From assembly GCF_003173715.1 (NCBI RefSeq), contig NZ_CP029550.1, positions 6,526,001-6,590,000 on the forward strand: a stretch of 64,000 bases of DNA, written 5' to 3'. Source of the DNA: Methylobacterium durans. Lineage in GTDB: Bacteria; Pseudomonadota; Alphaproteobacteria; Rhizobiales; Beijerinckiaceae. The notes below the pieces were generated by a model, which searched no databases, had not been told where the DNA came from, and was given only the letters and a program-made list of their open reading frames with translations. Both the position numbers and the translations under genes were made by a program. Below are positions 46,586-56,714 of the stretch, one piece after another; positions within the stretch are counted from its first letter, which is position 1; every line of letters starts with the position of its first letter.

Positions 46586-48876
46586 ATGGACATCCGCCAG
46601 CAACTCCTCGCGGCCTTCGAGGTCGAGCATCGCGAGCACATCGACGCGATCCGGGCGGCGCTCGCCGGCGGCGCGGAGGGGCGCCAGCCAGACTGGAACG
46701 ACATCTTCCGGCGTGCCCACAGCCTGAAAGGCGCGGCCCGCGCCGTCGATCTGCCCGCCGTCGAGGCCGTGGCCCATCGCCTCGAGACCCTGTTCGAGCG
46801 CATCGTCGCGGGCGCCACCGCCCTGGACCGCGAGGCAACGAGCGCCACCCACCTCGCCCTCGATCGGATCGAGGCCTTCGTCGCGGAGCTGAAGGGCTCG
46901 GACACCCCCGGGATGCCGGGCGATGCTATCGCCGCTCTCGACCGGCGCCTCGGCACGCCGGGTCCGGAGGCACGGACGCCGCCCGTGCAGGCCCCGAAGC
47001 CGGATGCCCCGCGCGAACCCGTCCCCAGCTCCCGGCCGGCGCCGGCGCCCAGGGCGGCGGCCGAGGCAGAGACAGCCCAATCCCTCCTGCGCGTGCCGGC
47101 GGATGCCGTCGAGGCCCTGATGCGGGCGACGCACGATCTGACCACGAGCCTCGGGGCGAGGCGATGGTCGGCGACGGTCTGGCGCGCCTCGCCCGCGCCG
47201 CCGCCGCCCTGCGCCGCCGCGCCGAGGCCGGCCGTGCGGGCGGGACGCTCGCCCGACTCGGCGGACCGGGACGCGCGGCCGATCCGGACGCGATCTCCGC
47301 CGCCCTGGACGCGCTCCGCACCGAGCTTCGCGGCATCGAGGGTGGGCTCGCGGCGCTCGCCCGGGAAGCGAGCGAGCTCGCGCGTCGGCAGGCCGGGGCC
47401 TCGAGCGCCATTGACGGGGCAGCGGCGCGGGTGCGCGTTCAGGCCGAGCGCCTCGCCCTGGTGCCAGCCGAGACCGTGTTCGGCGGCTTCGCGCGCTCGC
47501 TCCGCGAGACCGCCCGCGAGCAGGGCCGCGAGATCGATCTCACCGTGACGGGCCTCGATCTGCCCCTCGACCGGGGCCTCCTGCAGATCCTCAAGGATCC
47601 GGTCCTACACGCGCTCCGCAACGCCCTGAGCCACGGCGCCGAGCCGCCGGAGGCCCGCCGCCGCGCCGGCAAGCCGCCCGCGCTCGCCATCGGCTTCGAG
47701 ATCGGCGTGCGCGGCGGGCGCCTGCACATCGCCATCCACGACGACGGGGCCGGCCCGAACCTCGCCGCGATCGAGGCCAATGCCCGCCGCCGCGGCCTCC
47801 TCGCCCCCGGCGAGGCGGCCGAGCCCGACGCGCTCCTCGGGCTCGTCTTCGAGCCCGGCTTCTCGACGGCTCAGGCGGTCGACACGCTGTCGGGTCGGGG
47901 CTTCGGGCTGTCGGTCGTCGCCGATGCGGTGCGATCCCTGCGCGGCAGCGTGCGGCTCGAGGCGCGGGAGCCCTGGGGCACCTCCCTCGTGATGAGCCTG
48001 CCGATCTCGGCCTCCCGCCGCACCCTGCTGCTGGTCGAGGCGGGCGGCACGGTCTACGCCCTGCCCGGCGCCGCGGTCGAGCGCCTGCTGCGCCACGAGC
48101 GCACGAGCCTCGGCCGGGCGCTCGGGCGGCCGGTCCTGTCGATCGAGGGCGTGGGTGCGGAGCGGACGCTGCCGGTCTACACCCTGTCCGAACTCGTCGG
48201 CGTGCCGATGGCCGAGCCTGCGGAGGCCGGAAGCCTCATCGCCGTGCTGCTGCGCCCCGGCGGCGGCTTCGTGCTCGCGGTCGAGGCGCTGCGCGACGTG
48301 CGCACCCTCCTCGTGCTGCCCGCGCCACCGATCGGCGCCGATGCCGCGATCGTGTCCGGCACCGTGATCCTGCCCGGCGACGTGCCGGCGCTCGTTCTGG
48401 ATCCGGAGGGGCTTGCCGCGCGGGCCGCCGAGGCCAGATCAGCCGGCATGGCGGGCGGCGCGGCGGAATCGCGCGCCGATGCGGGCGGAACGGGCGGTCC
48501 GGCGCCACGTTCGACGATTCTCGTCGTGGACGATTCCATCACCACGCGGACCTTGGAGAAGGGAATCTTGGAAGCGGCCGGGTACCGCGTGGTCGTCTGC
48601 GTCGACGGGCAGGACGCCCTCGACCGGCTGCGCGCCGATATCGAGACGGTCGACCTCGTCGTCGCCGACGTGGAGATGCCGCGCCTCGACGGGTTCGGCC
48701 TCCTCAAAGCGCTCCGCGCCGACGAGGCCTTCGCGCGGCTGCCCGTCATCCTGATGACCTCTCGCGGCGAGGCGGAGGATGTGAACCGCGGCTTGGAACT
48801 CGGCGCGGACGCCTATCTCACCAAGCAGAAGTTCGACCAGCGCCAGCTGCTCGACACGATCGGGCAGCTGCTGTGA
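46586..48876 (+). CDS. cheA: CheA-type histidine kinase fused to a receiver (WspE-like), frame broken once
   Basis: About 763 residues when one base is restored. The HPt domain has the phosphorylated His in FRRAHSLKGAARAVD (His45). After a linker come the kinase N-box LHALRNALSHGAEPPEARRR, DDGAGPNLAAIE and GRGFGLSVVADAVRSLRGS, then a CheW-like domain and a C-terminal receiver with Asp in VVADVEMPRLDG and Lys in YLTKQKFD. The frame shifts at GGGG near 47153-47156: the first part runs on as nonsense to 47548, while the second is open from 47164 (MVGDGL). Domain order equals that of WspE. It begins 15 bases after the MCP. Confidence 0.82.
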
Positions 48877-49958
48877 GCGGAGGGGCGGCTTTGGGTGGGC
48901 CGGTCCGCGTGATGCTCGTCGAGGACAGCCTCGTCGTGCGCCACCTCCTCACGCACATCGTGGGACGCGACCCGCGCCTCGTCCTCGTCGCGGCCGTGGC
49001 CTCCGGCGAGGAGGCGCTGGAGCAGATCGCGGCCGTGCGGCCCGACGTGATCTCGATGGACATCAGGCTGCCCGGCATCGACGGCCTGGAGACCACCCGC
49101 CGCATCATGGCCGAGCACCCGACGCCCATCGTCGTGGTGGCGGATGCGGTCGAGGATTCGTCGCTGCGCATCTCCATGAACGCGTTGCGCGCCGGCGCCC
49201 TCTCGGTCGTCGAGAAGCCGGTCGCCACGACCCATTCGGGCTACGACGCGGTGGCCGGCGAGATCTGCACGCAATTGCGGATCATGGCCCAGGTGCCGGT
49301 GATCCGGCGCCGGCCGATCGGCTCCGAATGGGCAGGGCGCCGCGCCGCGCCTCCGGCCGCGCCGGAGGCCACCCCGTCGGACCGGCCGACGGTACTCGCC
49401 ATCGCGGCCTCGACCGGCGGCCCGCCAGCGCTCGCCCGCGTCATCGGGGCCCTGCCGGAGGATTTCCCGCTGCCCATCCTCGTCGTCCAGCACATGGGCG
49501 CGGCCTTCATGGAGGGCTTCGCCGCTTGGCTGAACGGGGTGGTGCCGCTGCCGGTCGCCCTCGCGCAGGACGGCGAGCGGGTGGTGGGCGGCCGGGTCTA
49601 CGTGGCGCCGGGCGATCGGCACCTCGAACTCGGCGCCAACGGCATCCTGCGCATCCTCGATGCGCCCCCGGTCGGAGGGCAGCGGCCCGCCGCCACCGTG
49701 CTGTTCCGCTCCCTCGCCCGGCAGGCCGGCCCGCGCGGCATCGGCGTGCTGCTCACCGGCATGGGCGAGGACGGGGCGCTCGGCCTCCTCGAGATGCGCC
49801 GGGCCGGCGGGGACACGATGGCCGAGCACGAGAGCACGGCCGTGGTCTACGGGATGCCGGCGGCGGCCGTGCGCCTCTCCGCCGCCCGGAGCGTGCTGCC
49901 CCTCGACCGCGTCGCCGGCCAGATCCTGCGGGCTGTCCAGCCGGACCCGCAGCCATGA
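48873..49958 (+). CDS. cheB: CheB-type protein-glutamate methylesterase (WspF-like)
   Basis: 361 residues. The receiver domain has Asp in VISMDIRLPGIDG and VMLVEDS at the start. The methylesterase triad is Ser in AIAASTGGPPAL, His in VVQHMGAAFME and Asp in LTGMGEDGALG. It removes MCP methyl groups, or deamidates Gln residues, to reset signalling. The GTG start overlaps the cheA stop (GTGA) and its own stop overlaps the next ATG (ATGA), so translation is coupled on both sides. Confidence 0.93.
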   Translation: MSGGAALGGPVRVMLVEDSLVVRHLLTHIVGRDPRLVLVAAVASGEEALEQIAAVRPDVISMDIRLPGIDGLETTRRIMAEHPTPIVVVADAVEDSSLRISMNALRAGALSVVEKPVATTHSGYDAVAGEICTQLRIMAQVPVIRRRPIGSEWAGRRAAPPAAPEATPSDRPTVLAIAASTGGPPALARVIGALPEDFPLPILVVQHMGAAFMEGFAAWLNGVVPLPVALAQDGERVVGGRVYVAPGDRHLELGANGILRILDAPPVGGQRPAATVLFRSLARQAGPRGIGVLLTGMGEDGALGLLEMRRAGGDTMAEHESTAVVYGMPAAAVRLSAARSVLPLDRVAGQILRAVQPDPQP

Positions 49959-51658
49959 GCGAGGCGGCGCCCCCGCGCCTCTTGCTGGTGGAGGATTCCG
50001 AGACGCAGGCCCTGGAGTTGCGCCTGCTTCTCGAGAGCCGCGGCTTCGCGGTGGAGCGCTGCCCGACCGCGGAGGCCGCGCTCGACCATCTCAACACCAG
50101 CCTGCCCGACCTCGTGGTGGCCGATTATCACCTGCCCGGGATGAACGGGGACGAGTTCACGCGGCAGATGCGCCTGTCGCTGCGCACCCGCGCCCTGCCC
50201 CTCCTGATGCTGACGGGCGCCCGCGACGGCGAGCGCCAGGGCCTGGAGAGTGGGGCCGACGCCTACGTCGCGAAATCGGCCGACCGCGACCTCCTGATCC
50301 TGCGCATCCGCGCGCTCCTGCGCGAGCGCAAGGGCGGCGCGTCGGCCGAGGCGCCGGGCGTGGCCGCCTTCCGGCGCGGGCGCGTCCTCGTGATCGACGG
50401 CAGCGCCACCTACCGCACCTTCCTGGCCGGCCTCCTCGCCCAGGAGGGCCACGGCGTCACCGCCGCGGACGGGCCGGACGCGGCTCTCGCCGCCCTCGAC
50501 GCGCCGGGCGCCGCCTTCGACTGCGTGACGGTGGATCTCCTCGGACCCGCTTATGACGGGCTCGACCTGTGCCGGGCGATCGACGCGCGGCGCGCCTTGG
50601 CGGAGAACGGGGCGCCCTTCCACCTCGTCGGCATCGCCGGCAGCGCGCCGGCCAAGGACTTCCTCGTCGCCGCCTTCGCGGCGGGCGCCGACGACGTCGT
50701 CTCGAAGGCGGATGGCGACGTCCTCGTGATGCGGGTGCGCGGGCTCGTGCGCCGCCGCCTGCTGGAGGAGGACAACCGCCGCATCGCGGGCGAGTTCGGC
50801 GATCGTGAGCGGGCGCTGGAGCGCGCCCGCGCCGAGGCCGAGGCGGCGGAGGCCCGCGCCAAGCTCGCCGGCGCCCTTGAGCAGGCGAACCGGGATCTCG
50901 CCGACGCCAACCGCAAGCTGACCGAGGCGCAGGCGAAGCTCGTCCAGGCGGCCAAGATGGCCTCGCTCGGTGAGCTCGTCGCCGGGATCGCCCACGAGAT
51001 CAACAACCCCCTGGCCTTCATCCTGGCGCATCAGGGCACCGTGGAGCGGCTCCTCGGCGAGGTGCCGGCGCCCCCGGGCGACGCGCTGGCCGAGCGCTCG
51101 CTCGCCAAGGCGCGCGACCGCGTCGGCTCGATGCGGATGGGGCTCACCCGCATCCAGGATCTCGTGCTGAACTTGCGCAAGTTCTCCCGCCTCGACGAGG
51201 GCGAGCGCTCCCGGGTGAATGTGCCGGACGCGATCGAGACGGTGTTGGCCCTGATCCAGCACAAGCTCGGCGGCCGCATCGCGGTGGAGCGGGACTTCGC
51301 CGGCCGGGCCGAGATCCACTGCACCCCCGCCCTCCTCAACCAGGTGGTGATGAACATCCTCGGCAACGCCGCCGACGCGATGCCCGAGGGCGGCACGATC
51401 CGGGTCGTGACCGAGAGCACGGAGGACACCGACGTCATCCGCATCAGCGATACCGGCCCCGGCATCACGGAGGACCTGCGGGAGAAGATCTTCGAGCCCT
51501 TCTTCACGACGAAGCCCGTGGGCTCCGGAACCGGCCTCGGGCTGGCGATTGCATACAGCGTCGTTCAGGCGCATAGCGGCTCGCTCACCGTCGAGACGGC
51601 GCCAGGAGGTGGAGCCTGCTTCGTGATCGGCATTCCACGGCAGGCGGACAGCGCATGA
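49955..51658 (+). CDS. REC-REC-histidine kinase output protein
   Basis: 567 residues. Receiver 1 (about 8-122) has Asp in [12 protein letters not shown]. Receiver 2 (about 140-265) starts [17 protein letters not shown], with Gly where the second acidic residue is expected, and has Asp in [13 protein letters not shown] coiled coil ([20 protein letters not shown]) leads to a HisKA H-box ([16 protein letters not shown]) and HATPase ([31 protein letters not shown]). It is likely phosphorylated by CheA and takes the place of WspR, whose output domain is GGDEF. ATGA overlaps occur at both ends. Confidence 0.88.
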   Translation: MSEAAPPRLLLVEDSETQALELRLLLESRGFAVERCPTAEAALDHLNTSLPDLVVADYHLPGMNGDEFTRQMRLSLRTRALPLLMLTGARDGERQGLESGADAYVAKSADRDLLILRIRALLRERKGGASAEAPGVAAFRRGRVLVIDGSATYRTFLAGLLAQEGHGVTAADGPDAALAALDAPGAAFDCVTVDLLGPAYDGLDLCRAIDARRALAENGAPFHLVGIAGSAPAKDFLVAAFAAGADDVVSKADGDVLVMRVRGLVRRRLLEEDNRRIAGEFGDRERALERARAEAEAAEARAKLAGALEQANRDLADANRKLTEAQAKLVQAAKMASLGELVAGIAHEINNPLAFILAHQGTVERLLGEVPAPPGDALAERSLAKARDRVGSMRMGLTRIQDLVLNLRKFSRLDEGERSRVNVPDAIETVLALIQHKLGGRIAVERDFAGRAEIHCTPALLNQVVMNILGNAADAMPEGGTIRVVTESTEDTDVIRISDTGPGITEDLREKIFEPFFTTKPVGSGTGLGLAIAYSVVQAHSGSLTVETAPGGGACFVIGIPRQADSA

Positions 51659-53517
51659 CGAGAGGCACGATCCTGGCCGTCGACGACGAGCCGGACATCC
51701 TGATCGCCCTCGAGGACCTGTTCGAGGATACCTACCGGGTCGTCACCACGACGAAGCCCGCGGAGGCGCTGGCCAGGCTGGTCGATGATCCGGACATCGC
51801 CGTGATCCTCTCGGACCAGCGCATGCCCGGCATGACCGGCGACGTGATGCTGGCCGAGGCCCGCAGCTTCCACGAGGCACAGGCGATCCTGCTCACGGGT
51901 TACGCGGACATCAGCGCCGTGATCGCGGCCCTCAACCGCGGCGGCATCACCGGCTACGTCACGAAGCCGTGGGATCCGGCCCTCCTGCGCCACACGGTCG
52001 GCAACGCCTTCGAGCGCTACCGGCTCGGGCGCGATCTTGCCACGGAGCGCGCCCTGCTGCGCGGCCTCCTGGAGCATTCCGAGGACGCCATCTCGTTCAA
52101 GGACGCGCAGGCGCGCTTCGTGCGCCTCAACGCCCGCAAGGCGGCGCTGCTCGGCACCGATGCCGGCTCCTGCCTCGGACGCACCGAGGCCGAGATCGCG
52201 GGCGGGCGCGGTGCTTCGGCCGAGCGGGCGGACGCAGCCGCGATCGCCTCCGGCGAGGCGGCGGAGAGCCTCGACGCGGAAGGGCCGGCCGGCGCCGAGC
52301 GCTGGAGCCAGGTGACGCGGGTGCCGATCCGGGGCCCGTCCGGCGAGGTCGCGCATCTCGCCACGATCGAGCGCGACGTCACCGAGCAGAAGTCCCTGGA
52401 GGCGCGGCTGCGCCAGTCGGACAAGATGCAGGCGCTCGGCACCCTGGCGGGCGGCATCGCGCACGATTTCAACAACCTCCTCACCGCGATCCTGGGCAGC
52501 CTCGAACTCGCCGGGCCGAAGGTCGGCGACCAGCCGCGGGTGCGCCGCCTCATCGACAACGCCACCCAGGCGGCGCAGCGCGGCGCCTCGCTGACGAAGC
52601 GCCTGCTCAGCTTCAGCCGCTCGCACGACCTGCAGGCCCGCTCGACGGACGTGAACGCCCTGATCGAGGGGATGGACGCCCTGCTCGGCCGCAGCCTCGG
52701 CGGGCTCGTCACCGTGACGACGCGGTTGCGGCCCGGATTGCCCACCGCCCATGTCGATCCGGACCAGCTCGAACTCGCGATCCTCAACCTGTGCATCAAC
52801 GCCCGCGACGCGATGCCGGAGGGCGGCGGCATCACCATCGCCACCGACCTTGCCGACATCGCCGACGACCCGGAGCTGACGCCGGGCTCGTATCTGGCGA
52901 TCAGCGTCGGGGATAACGGCACCGGCATCCCGCCCGAGATCCTGCAGCGGGTCTGCGAGCCGTTCTTCACCACCAAGGCGGTGGGCCAGGGCACCGGCCT
53001 CGGCCTCGCCATGGTGTTCGGCCTCGCCCAGCAATCGAAGGGGCGCCTGCGGATCGACAGCGCGATCGGGCGCGGAACCCTGGTGGAACTCGTGCTGCCC
53101 CGGGCCGAGGCGGCTGCGGATGCCGAGGCTGCCCCGGCCGCCGAGGCGCCCGTCGCAGCGCGACCGGCCCGCATCCTCGTCGTCGACGACGACGAGGAGG
53201 TCCGGCACGTCACCGCCTCCTTCCTCAGCGATTTCGGCTACCGCGAGACCGAGGCGCCCGATGGCAGCGCGGCCCTCGTTCTCTTGGAGCGGATCCGCTT
53301 CGACCTCGTCGTGGCCGACCTCGCCATGCCGGGCATCACGGGTGTCGAGCTTGCCGCGACCGTCCGCGAGCGCTGGCCGGGCGTGCCCGTCCTGATCCTG
53401 ACCGGGCATGCCGAGGCGATGCAGATCCCGGACGACGTGCCGGTGCTGAAGAAGCCATTCGGCTCGGCGGAACTCGCGGCACGGGTCTCGAAGCTGCTGG
53501 AGGGCGACGCGGCCTGA
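51655..53517 (+). CDS. REC-PAS-histidine kinase-REC hybrid protein
   Basis: 620 residues. N-terminal receiver with Asp in VILSDQRMPGMTG (HD-RR/RpfG-like YVTKPWDP at the end). PAS domain about 137-255 (LLEHSEDAISFKDAQARFVR). HisKA H-box TLAGGIAHDFNNLLTAI, HATPase with NLCINARDAMPEGG and GQGTGLGLAMVFG, then a C-terminal receiver (LVVADLAMPGITG, VLKKPFGSAEL). It would extend a phosphorelay from the upstream REC-REC kinase or from CheA. It ends the operon; no response regulator with a DNA-binding or GGDEF domain follows. Confidence 0.88.
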   Translation: MTRGTILAVDDEPDILIALEDLFEDTYRVVTTTKPAEALARLVDDPDIAVILSDQRMPGMTGDVMLAEARSFHEAQAILLTGYADISAVIAALNRGGITGYVTKPWDPALLRHTVGNAFERYRLGRDLATERALLRGLLEHSEDAISFKDAQARFVRLNARKAALLGTDAGSCLGRTEAEIAGGRGASAERADAAAIASGEAAESLDAEGPAGAERWSQVTRVPIRGPSGEVAHLATIERDVTEQKSLEARLRQSDKMQALGTLAGGIAHDFNNLLTAILGSLELAGPKVGDQPRVRRLIDNATQAAQRGASLTKRLLSFSRSHDLQARSTDVNALIEGMDALLGRSLGGLVTVTTRLRPGLPTAHVDPDQLELAILNLCINARDAMPEGGGITIATDLADIADDPELTPGSYLAISVGDNGTGIPPEILQRVCEPFFTTKAVGQGTGLGLAMVFGLAQQSKGRLRIDSAIGRGTLVELVLPRAEAAADAEAAPAAEAPVAARPARILVVDDDEEVRHVTASFLSDFGYRETEAPDGSAALVLLERIRFDLVVADLAMPGITGVELAATVRERWPGVPVLILTGHAEAMQIPDDVPVLKKPFGSAELAARVSKLLEGDAA

Positions 53518-53598
53518 GAGCCGTCCGCGGCAGCCGTGCCGGGAAGTCCTAGTTGCCGCGGCGGGCGCCGCTCGCGGACGAGAGAGCGGGCCCTGCCG

Positions 53599-54894
53599 TC
53601 ATCCGCAAGTGGTGAGCTGGTTGGCGCAAGTGCGCGGCATCCAGCCCCGATGCACGGCCCCCGAGGGCATCCGCACGTCCATCTCGATCCAGCGTCCGAG
53701 GCAGCCGCGCAGGGCCTGCGCCTGCCCCGCACCGAAATTGTCGAGCGCGCTCGGGCCGCCCGGCATGTTGTCCACCCGCGCCACGATGCCCGAGAGCGGA
53801 TGCGGGAGGACGTGCAACTCGCGGTATGAGAGCCCGGTAGCGAGCTTGGAGCCGTGCACCCAGCCGGTGCCGGAGAAGGTCTTGCGCGCCCGCGATCCGA
53901 GCTCCTCGGGACCGAGGGGATAGGATCCGCTCGTCACCCGGAACCAGCCGTCCCGCGCGCCCGTGATCTCGAAATCCAGGCCGTAACCGCCGAGCTTGGG
54001 CACCCGCATCAGGCTCGTGGCCGTCGCGGCTGGCGCGGCGCGCAGGTGGAGACCGGCCGGATCGTCGTCGTCGCCGAAGGCCGAGGTGGCGCAGGTGGCC
54101 GTGCCGTCCGCCTCGAAGCGCATCGGCGCGGTCCGGCCGGGTTCCTGCCCCTCGGGGGGAGCCGGCAGCGGCTGCGCGGGCCGGCGCTTGCCGAGTTCGA
54201 GCACCCCCGAGGCGTGGACCACGAGACGGTAGATGGCGAGCTCGCCGCGGATCGCGGGTCCGGGCCGGCGCGGATCGAGGGGCTCGAAGGCGGCGAAGCG
54301 CGCCTCCATCGTCCGCGGCTCGAAGCCGACGAGCTGGCCGAGGAGGCGGCCCTTCGCCTCGGCCCGCGCCGCCGCGACGACCTCGCGGATGCGCGTCTCG
54401 CGCCAGCGGCCGCCGAGCTTCACGACGGCGGGGTTCTCGACGCCGCCGACCCAAAGCACGACGGCCTCCCCCACCTGGGCGGCCGCGGCGGTCCACGGCC
54501 CTTCGAGATGCGGCACCGGCAGCGCCTCGCCCTCGGGCCAGGCGAGGTCGGCGAAGTCGGGCTGGTGGCCGGGGCGCTGACGGGTGACGATGCGGCGCGT
54601 GGCACCCTCTGTCTCCGTCACGACGACCTCGCCGAGGGCCGCGCCGTCCGGGTCCGATGCCACCATCTGCAGGGCGGTCAGCGTCGCGGCGCCGAAGCGG
54701 CCGAGATCCTGCCGTCGCCAGACCGTGCAGGCGAGCGGCCCGTGGCGCGGGGGCGCTGCGCTCGCCGAACACGTCCCGTCATCGGAGAGATGAAACGTGA
54801 CCGTCTCTGAAGCGGCGGGGCCGGCGGCCAGCGCGACCAGCGCGAGAGCGAGGAGCCCGCTGAGCAGGCGGAGGGGCGATTGGGGGCCGAGCAC
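53599..54894 (-). CDS. Exported protein of unknown function with SH3-like region
   Basis: 431 residues from a GTG (VLGPQSPLRLLSGLLALALV signal peptide, then ASETVTFHLSDDGTCSA). The middle is a beta-rich domain of unknown family. Residues near 290-350 (LRAAPAATATSLMRVPKLGG, then GARDGWFRVTS) look like a bacterial SH3 repeat, and another segment near GLSYRELHVLPHPLSGIVAR is similar to host-wall proteins. The end GWMPRTCANQLTTCG has two Cys. No enzyme motif is recognised. It is convergent with the chemosensory operon and downstream of the rplQ terminator. Confidence 0.65.
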   Translation of the reverse strand: MLGPQSPLRLLSGLLALALVALAAGPAASETVTFHLSDDGTCSASAAPPRHGPLACTVWRRQDLGRFGAATLTALQMVASDPDGAALGEVVVTETEGATRRIVTRQRPGHQPDFADLAWPEGEALPVPHLEGPWTAAAAQVGEAVVLWVGGVENPAVVKLGGRWRETRIREVVAAARAEAKGRLLGQLVGFEPRTMEARFAAFEPLDPRRPGPAIRGELAIYRLVVHASGVLELGKRRPAQPLPAPPEGQEPGRTAPMRFEADGTATCATSAFGDDDDPAGLHLRAAPAATATSLMRVPKLGGYGLDFEITGARDGWFRVTSGSYPLGPEELGSRARKTFSGTGWVHGSKLATGLSYRELHVLPHPLSGIVARVDNMPGGPSALDNFGAGQAQALRGCLGRWIEMDVRMPSGAVHRGWMPRTCANQLTTCG

Positions 54895-54975
54895 GAAGGA
54901 CCTCGCCGGGCGCGCCTGTCGATCGGGCGAGGATCGCACGCGATCCCTTCCCGATCCGTTGCGGCCCGCAACGAG

Positions 54976-54998
54976 AAAGGGCGGCCTCTCGGCCGCCC
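54976..54998 (-). terminator. Terminator of the spc-alpha ribosomal operon
   Basis: On the minus strand GGGCGGCC-GAGA-GGCCGCCC is an 8-bp stem followed by TTTCTCG. It sits 31 bases after the rplQ stop. Confidence 0.85.
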
Positions 54999-55028
54999 TC
55001 ATCCGTCCGCGTCGATGTCGCCCCGGCC

Positions 55029-55445
55029 TCAGGCCGCGGCGGCCTCGCCGCCCTGGGCCGGGCCCGAATCCTGGCCGCGGGCATCGACGTCCCGGTCCAC
55101 GAACTCGATGACCGCCATCGGGGCGTTGTCGCCGTAGCGGAAGCCCGCCTTCATGATGCGGCAATAGCCGCCCGGACGGGCGTTGTAGCGCGGGCCCAGG
55201 ACCGCGAAGAGCTTCTTCACCATGGCCTCGTCGCGCAGCTGCGACATGGCGAGACGACGGGCGTGGACGCTGTCGGTCTTGCCGAGCGTGATCAGCTTCT
55301 CGACGACCGGACGCAGGTCCTTCGCCTTCGGCAGGGTGGTGATGATCTGCTCGTGCTTGATCAGCGCGGCGGACATGTTGGCGAACATCGCCTTGCGATG
55401 CTCGACCGTGCGGTTGAAGCGGCGACCGCGGAAACCGTGACGCAT
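55029..55445 (-). CDS. rplQ: 50S ribosomal protein L17
   Basis: 138 residues: [20 protein letters not shown] is the universal L17 start and [20 protein letters not shown] the C-terminal signature. The last 20 residues ([15 protein letters not shown] type) are a lineage-specific tail. It closes the alpha operon, 152 bases after rpoA. Confidence 0.96.
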   Translation of the reverse strand: MRHGFRGRRFNRTVEHRKAMFANMSAALIKHEQIITTLPKAKDLRPVVEKLITLGKTDSVHARRLAMSQLRDEAMVKKLFAVLGPRYNARPGGYCRIMKAGFRYGDNAPMAVIEFVDRDVDARGQDSGPAQGGEAAAA

Positions 55446-55597
55446 TGTTGGCTGTCCTTCGTTCTATGGCCGCCGTGCCACGGTACGGCCAGGCGCCTCG
55501 GGAGCGAGGCTGTTCGTTCCGCTTGACCCCGCGGCGGGAATTTGGCGCGAAGGCCCGGCGACGTCGCGCCGGGTCCCCCGTCGGAGCGCCCTGCGCC

Positions 55598-56617
55598 TCA
55601 GTAATGCTCCTCGAAGCGCTTGGCGAGATCCTCGATGTTCTCCGGCGGCCAGCCGGGAACGTCCATGCCGAGGTGCAGGCCCATGCCGGCGAGCACTTCC
55701 TTGATCTCGTTGAGCGACTTGCGGCCGAAGTTCGGGGTGCGCAGCATCTCGCCCTCCGACTTCTGGATGAGGTCGCCGATGTAGACGATGTTGTCGTTCT
55801 TCAGGCAGTTCGCCGAACGGACCGACAGCTCCAGCTCGTCCACCTTCTTGAGCAGCGCGGGGTTGAAGGGGAGCTGCGGCGCGAGCGGCGCGGCCTCCTC
55901 CTTGCGGGGCTCCTCGAAGTTCACGAAGACCTGCAGCTGGTCCTGGATGATGCGCGCGGCGTAGGCCAGCGCATCCTCCGGCGAGACCGCGCCGTTGGTC
56001 TCGACCGTCATGGTCAGCTTGTCCTTGTCGAGATCCTGGCCCTCGCGGGTCGTCTCGACGCGGTAGGAGACCTTGGTCACCGGCGAGAACAGGGCGTCGA
56101 CCGGGATCAGGCCGATCGGCGCGTCCTCGGGGCGGTTGCGCTCGGCCGGGACGTAGCCCTTGCCGGTGGCGACCGTGAACTCCATGCGGATCTCCGCACC
56201 GTCGTCGAGGGTGCAGATCACGAGATCGGGGTTCAGGATCTGGATATCGCCGACGACGCCGATATCGCCCGCGGTCACGACGCCGGGGCCGGTCTTGCGC
56301 AGGGTCATGCGCTTCGGCTGGTCGGTCTGCGAGCGGATCGCGATCGTCTTGATGTTGAGGACGATGTCGGTGACGTCCTCGCGCACGCCCGGGATCGAGG
56401 AGAACTCGTGCAGCACGCCGTCGATCTGCACGGAGGTCACGGCCGCGCCCTGAAGCGAGGACAGCAGCACCCGGCGCAGCGAGTTGCCGAGGGTCGTGCC
56501 GAAGCCGCGCTCGAGCGGCTCGGCCACGACGGTGGCGACGCGCTTCGGGTCGTCCCCGGTCGTCACCTGGAGCTTGTTCGGCTTGATGAGCTCTTGCCAG
56601 TTCTTCTGAATGACCAC
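55598..56617 (-). CDS. rpoA: RNA polymerase alpha subunit
   Basis: 339 residues. The N-terminal dimerisation domain ([24 protein letters not shown], seen here as [20 protein letters not shown]) and the C-terminal domain with [20 protein letters not shown] and [20 protein letters not shown] that contacts UP elements and activators. Starts at GTG, preceded by GAGGTAGG. The gap to the preceding MBL-fold gene is 97 bases. Confidence 0.97.
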   Translation of the reverse strand: MVIQKNWQELIKPNKLQVTTGDDPKRVATVVAEPLERGFGTTLGNSLRRVLLSSLQGAAVTSVQIDGVLHEFSSIPGVREDVTDIVLNIKTIAIRSQTDQPKRMTLRKTGPGVVTAGDIGVVGDIQILNPDLVICTLDDGAEIRMEFTVATGKGYVPAERNRPEDAPIGLIPVDALFSPVTKVSYRVETTREGQDLDKDKLTMTVETNGAVSPEDALAYAARIIQDQLQVFVNFEEPRKEEAAPLAPQLPFNPALLKKVDELELSVRSANCLKNDNIVYIGDLIQKSEGEMLRTPNFGRKSLNEIKEVLAGMGLHLGMDVPGWPPENIEDLAKRFEEHY

Positions 56618-56714
56618 GATCCTACCTCTCGCAATACGGGCGCGGTCCGCTCGCGTGGCCCGCGCGGAATGCCGATCCCTTCACCCCCGCCGGGACCGGC
56701 GTCCGATGGGTTGC

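Noticed and set aside
44603..47156. Programmed ribosomal frameshifting in the che operon
   Set aside because: The runs are G-rich and lack a recognised slippery heptamer with a following pseudoknot, CheW and CheA are not known to use it, and the same type of break occurs in adk.
54895..55164. Longer N-terminal extension of the exported SH3-like protein
   Set aside because: The extension is Arg/Gly-rich, would overlap the rplQ terminator and rplQ itself, and hides the signal peptide that begins at the GTG at 54894.
55555..55575. CCCGGCG/CGCCGGG hairpin between rpoA and rplQ
   Set aside because: Seven base pairs with no T-run in a very GC-rich spacer; such stems arise easily by chance here.
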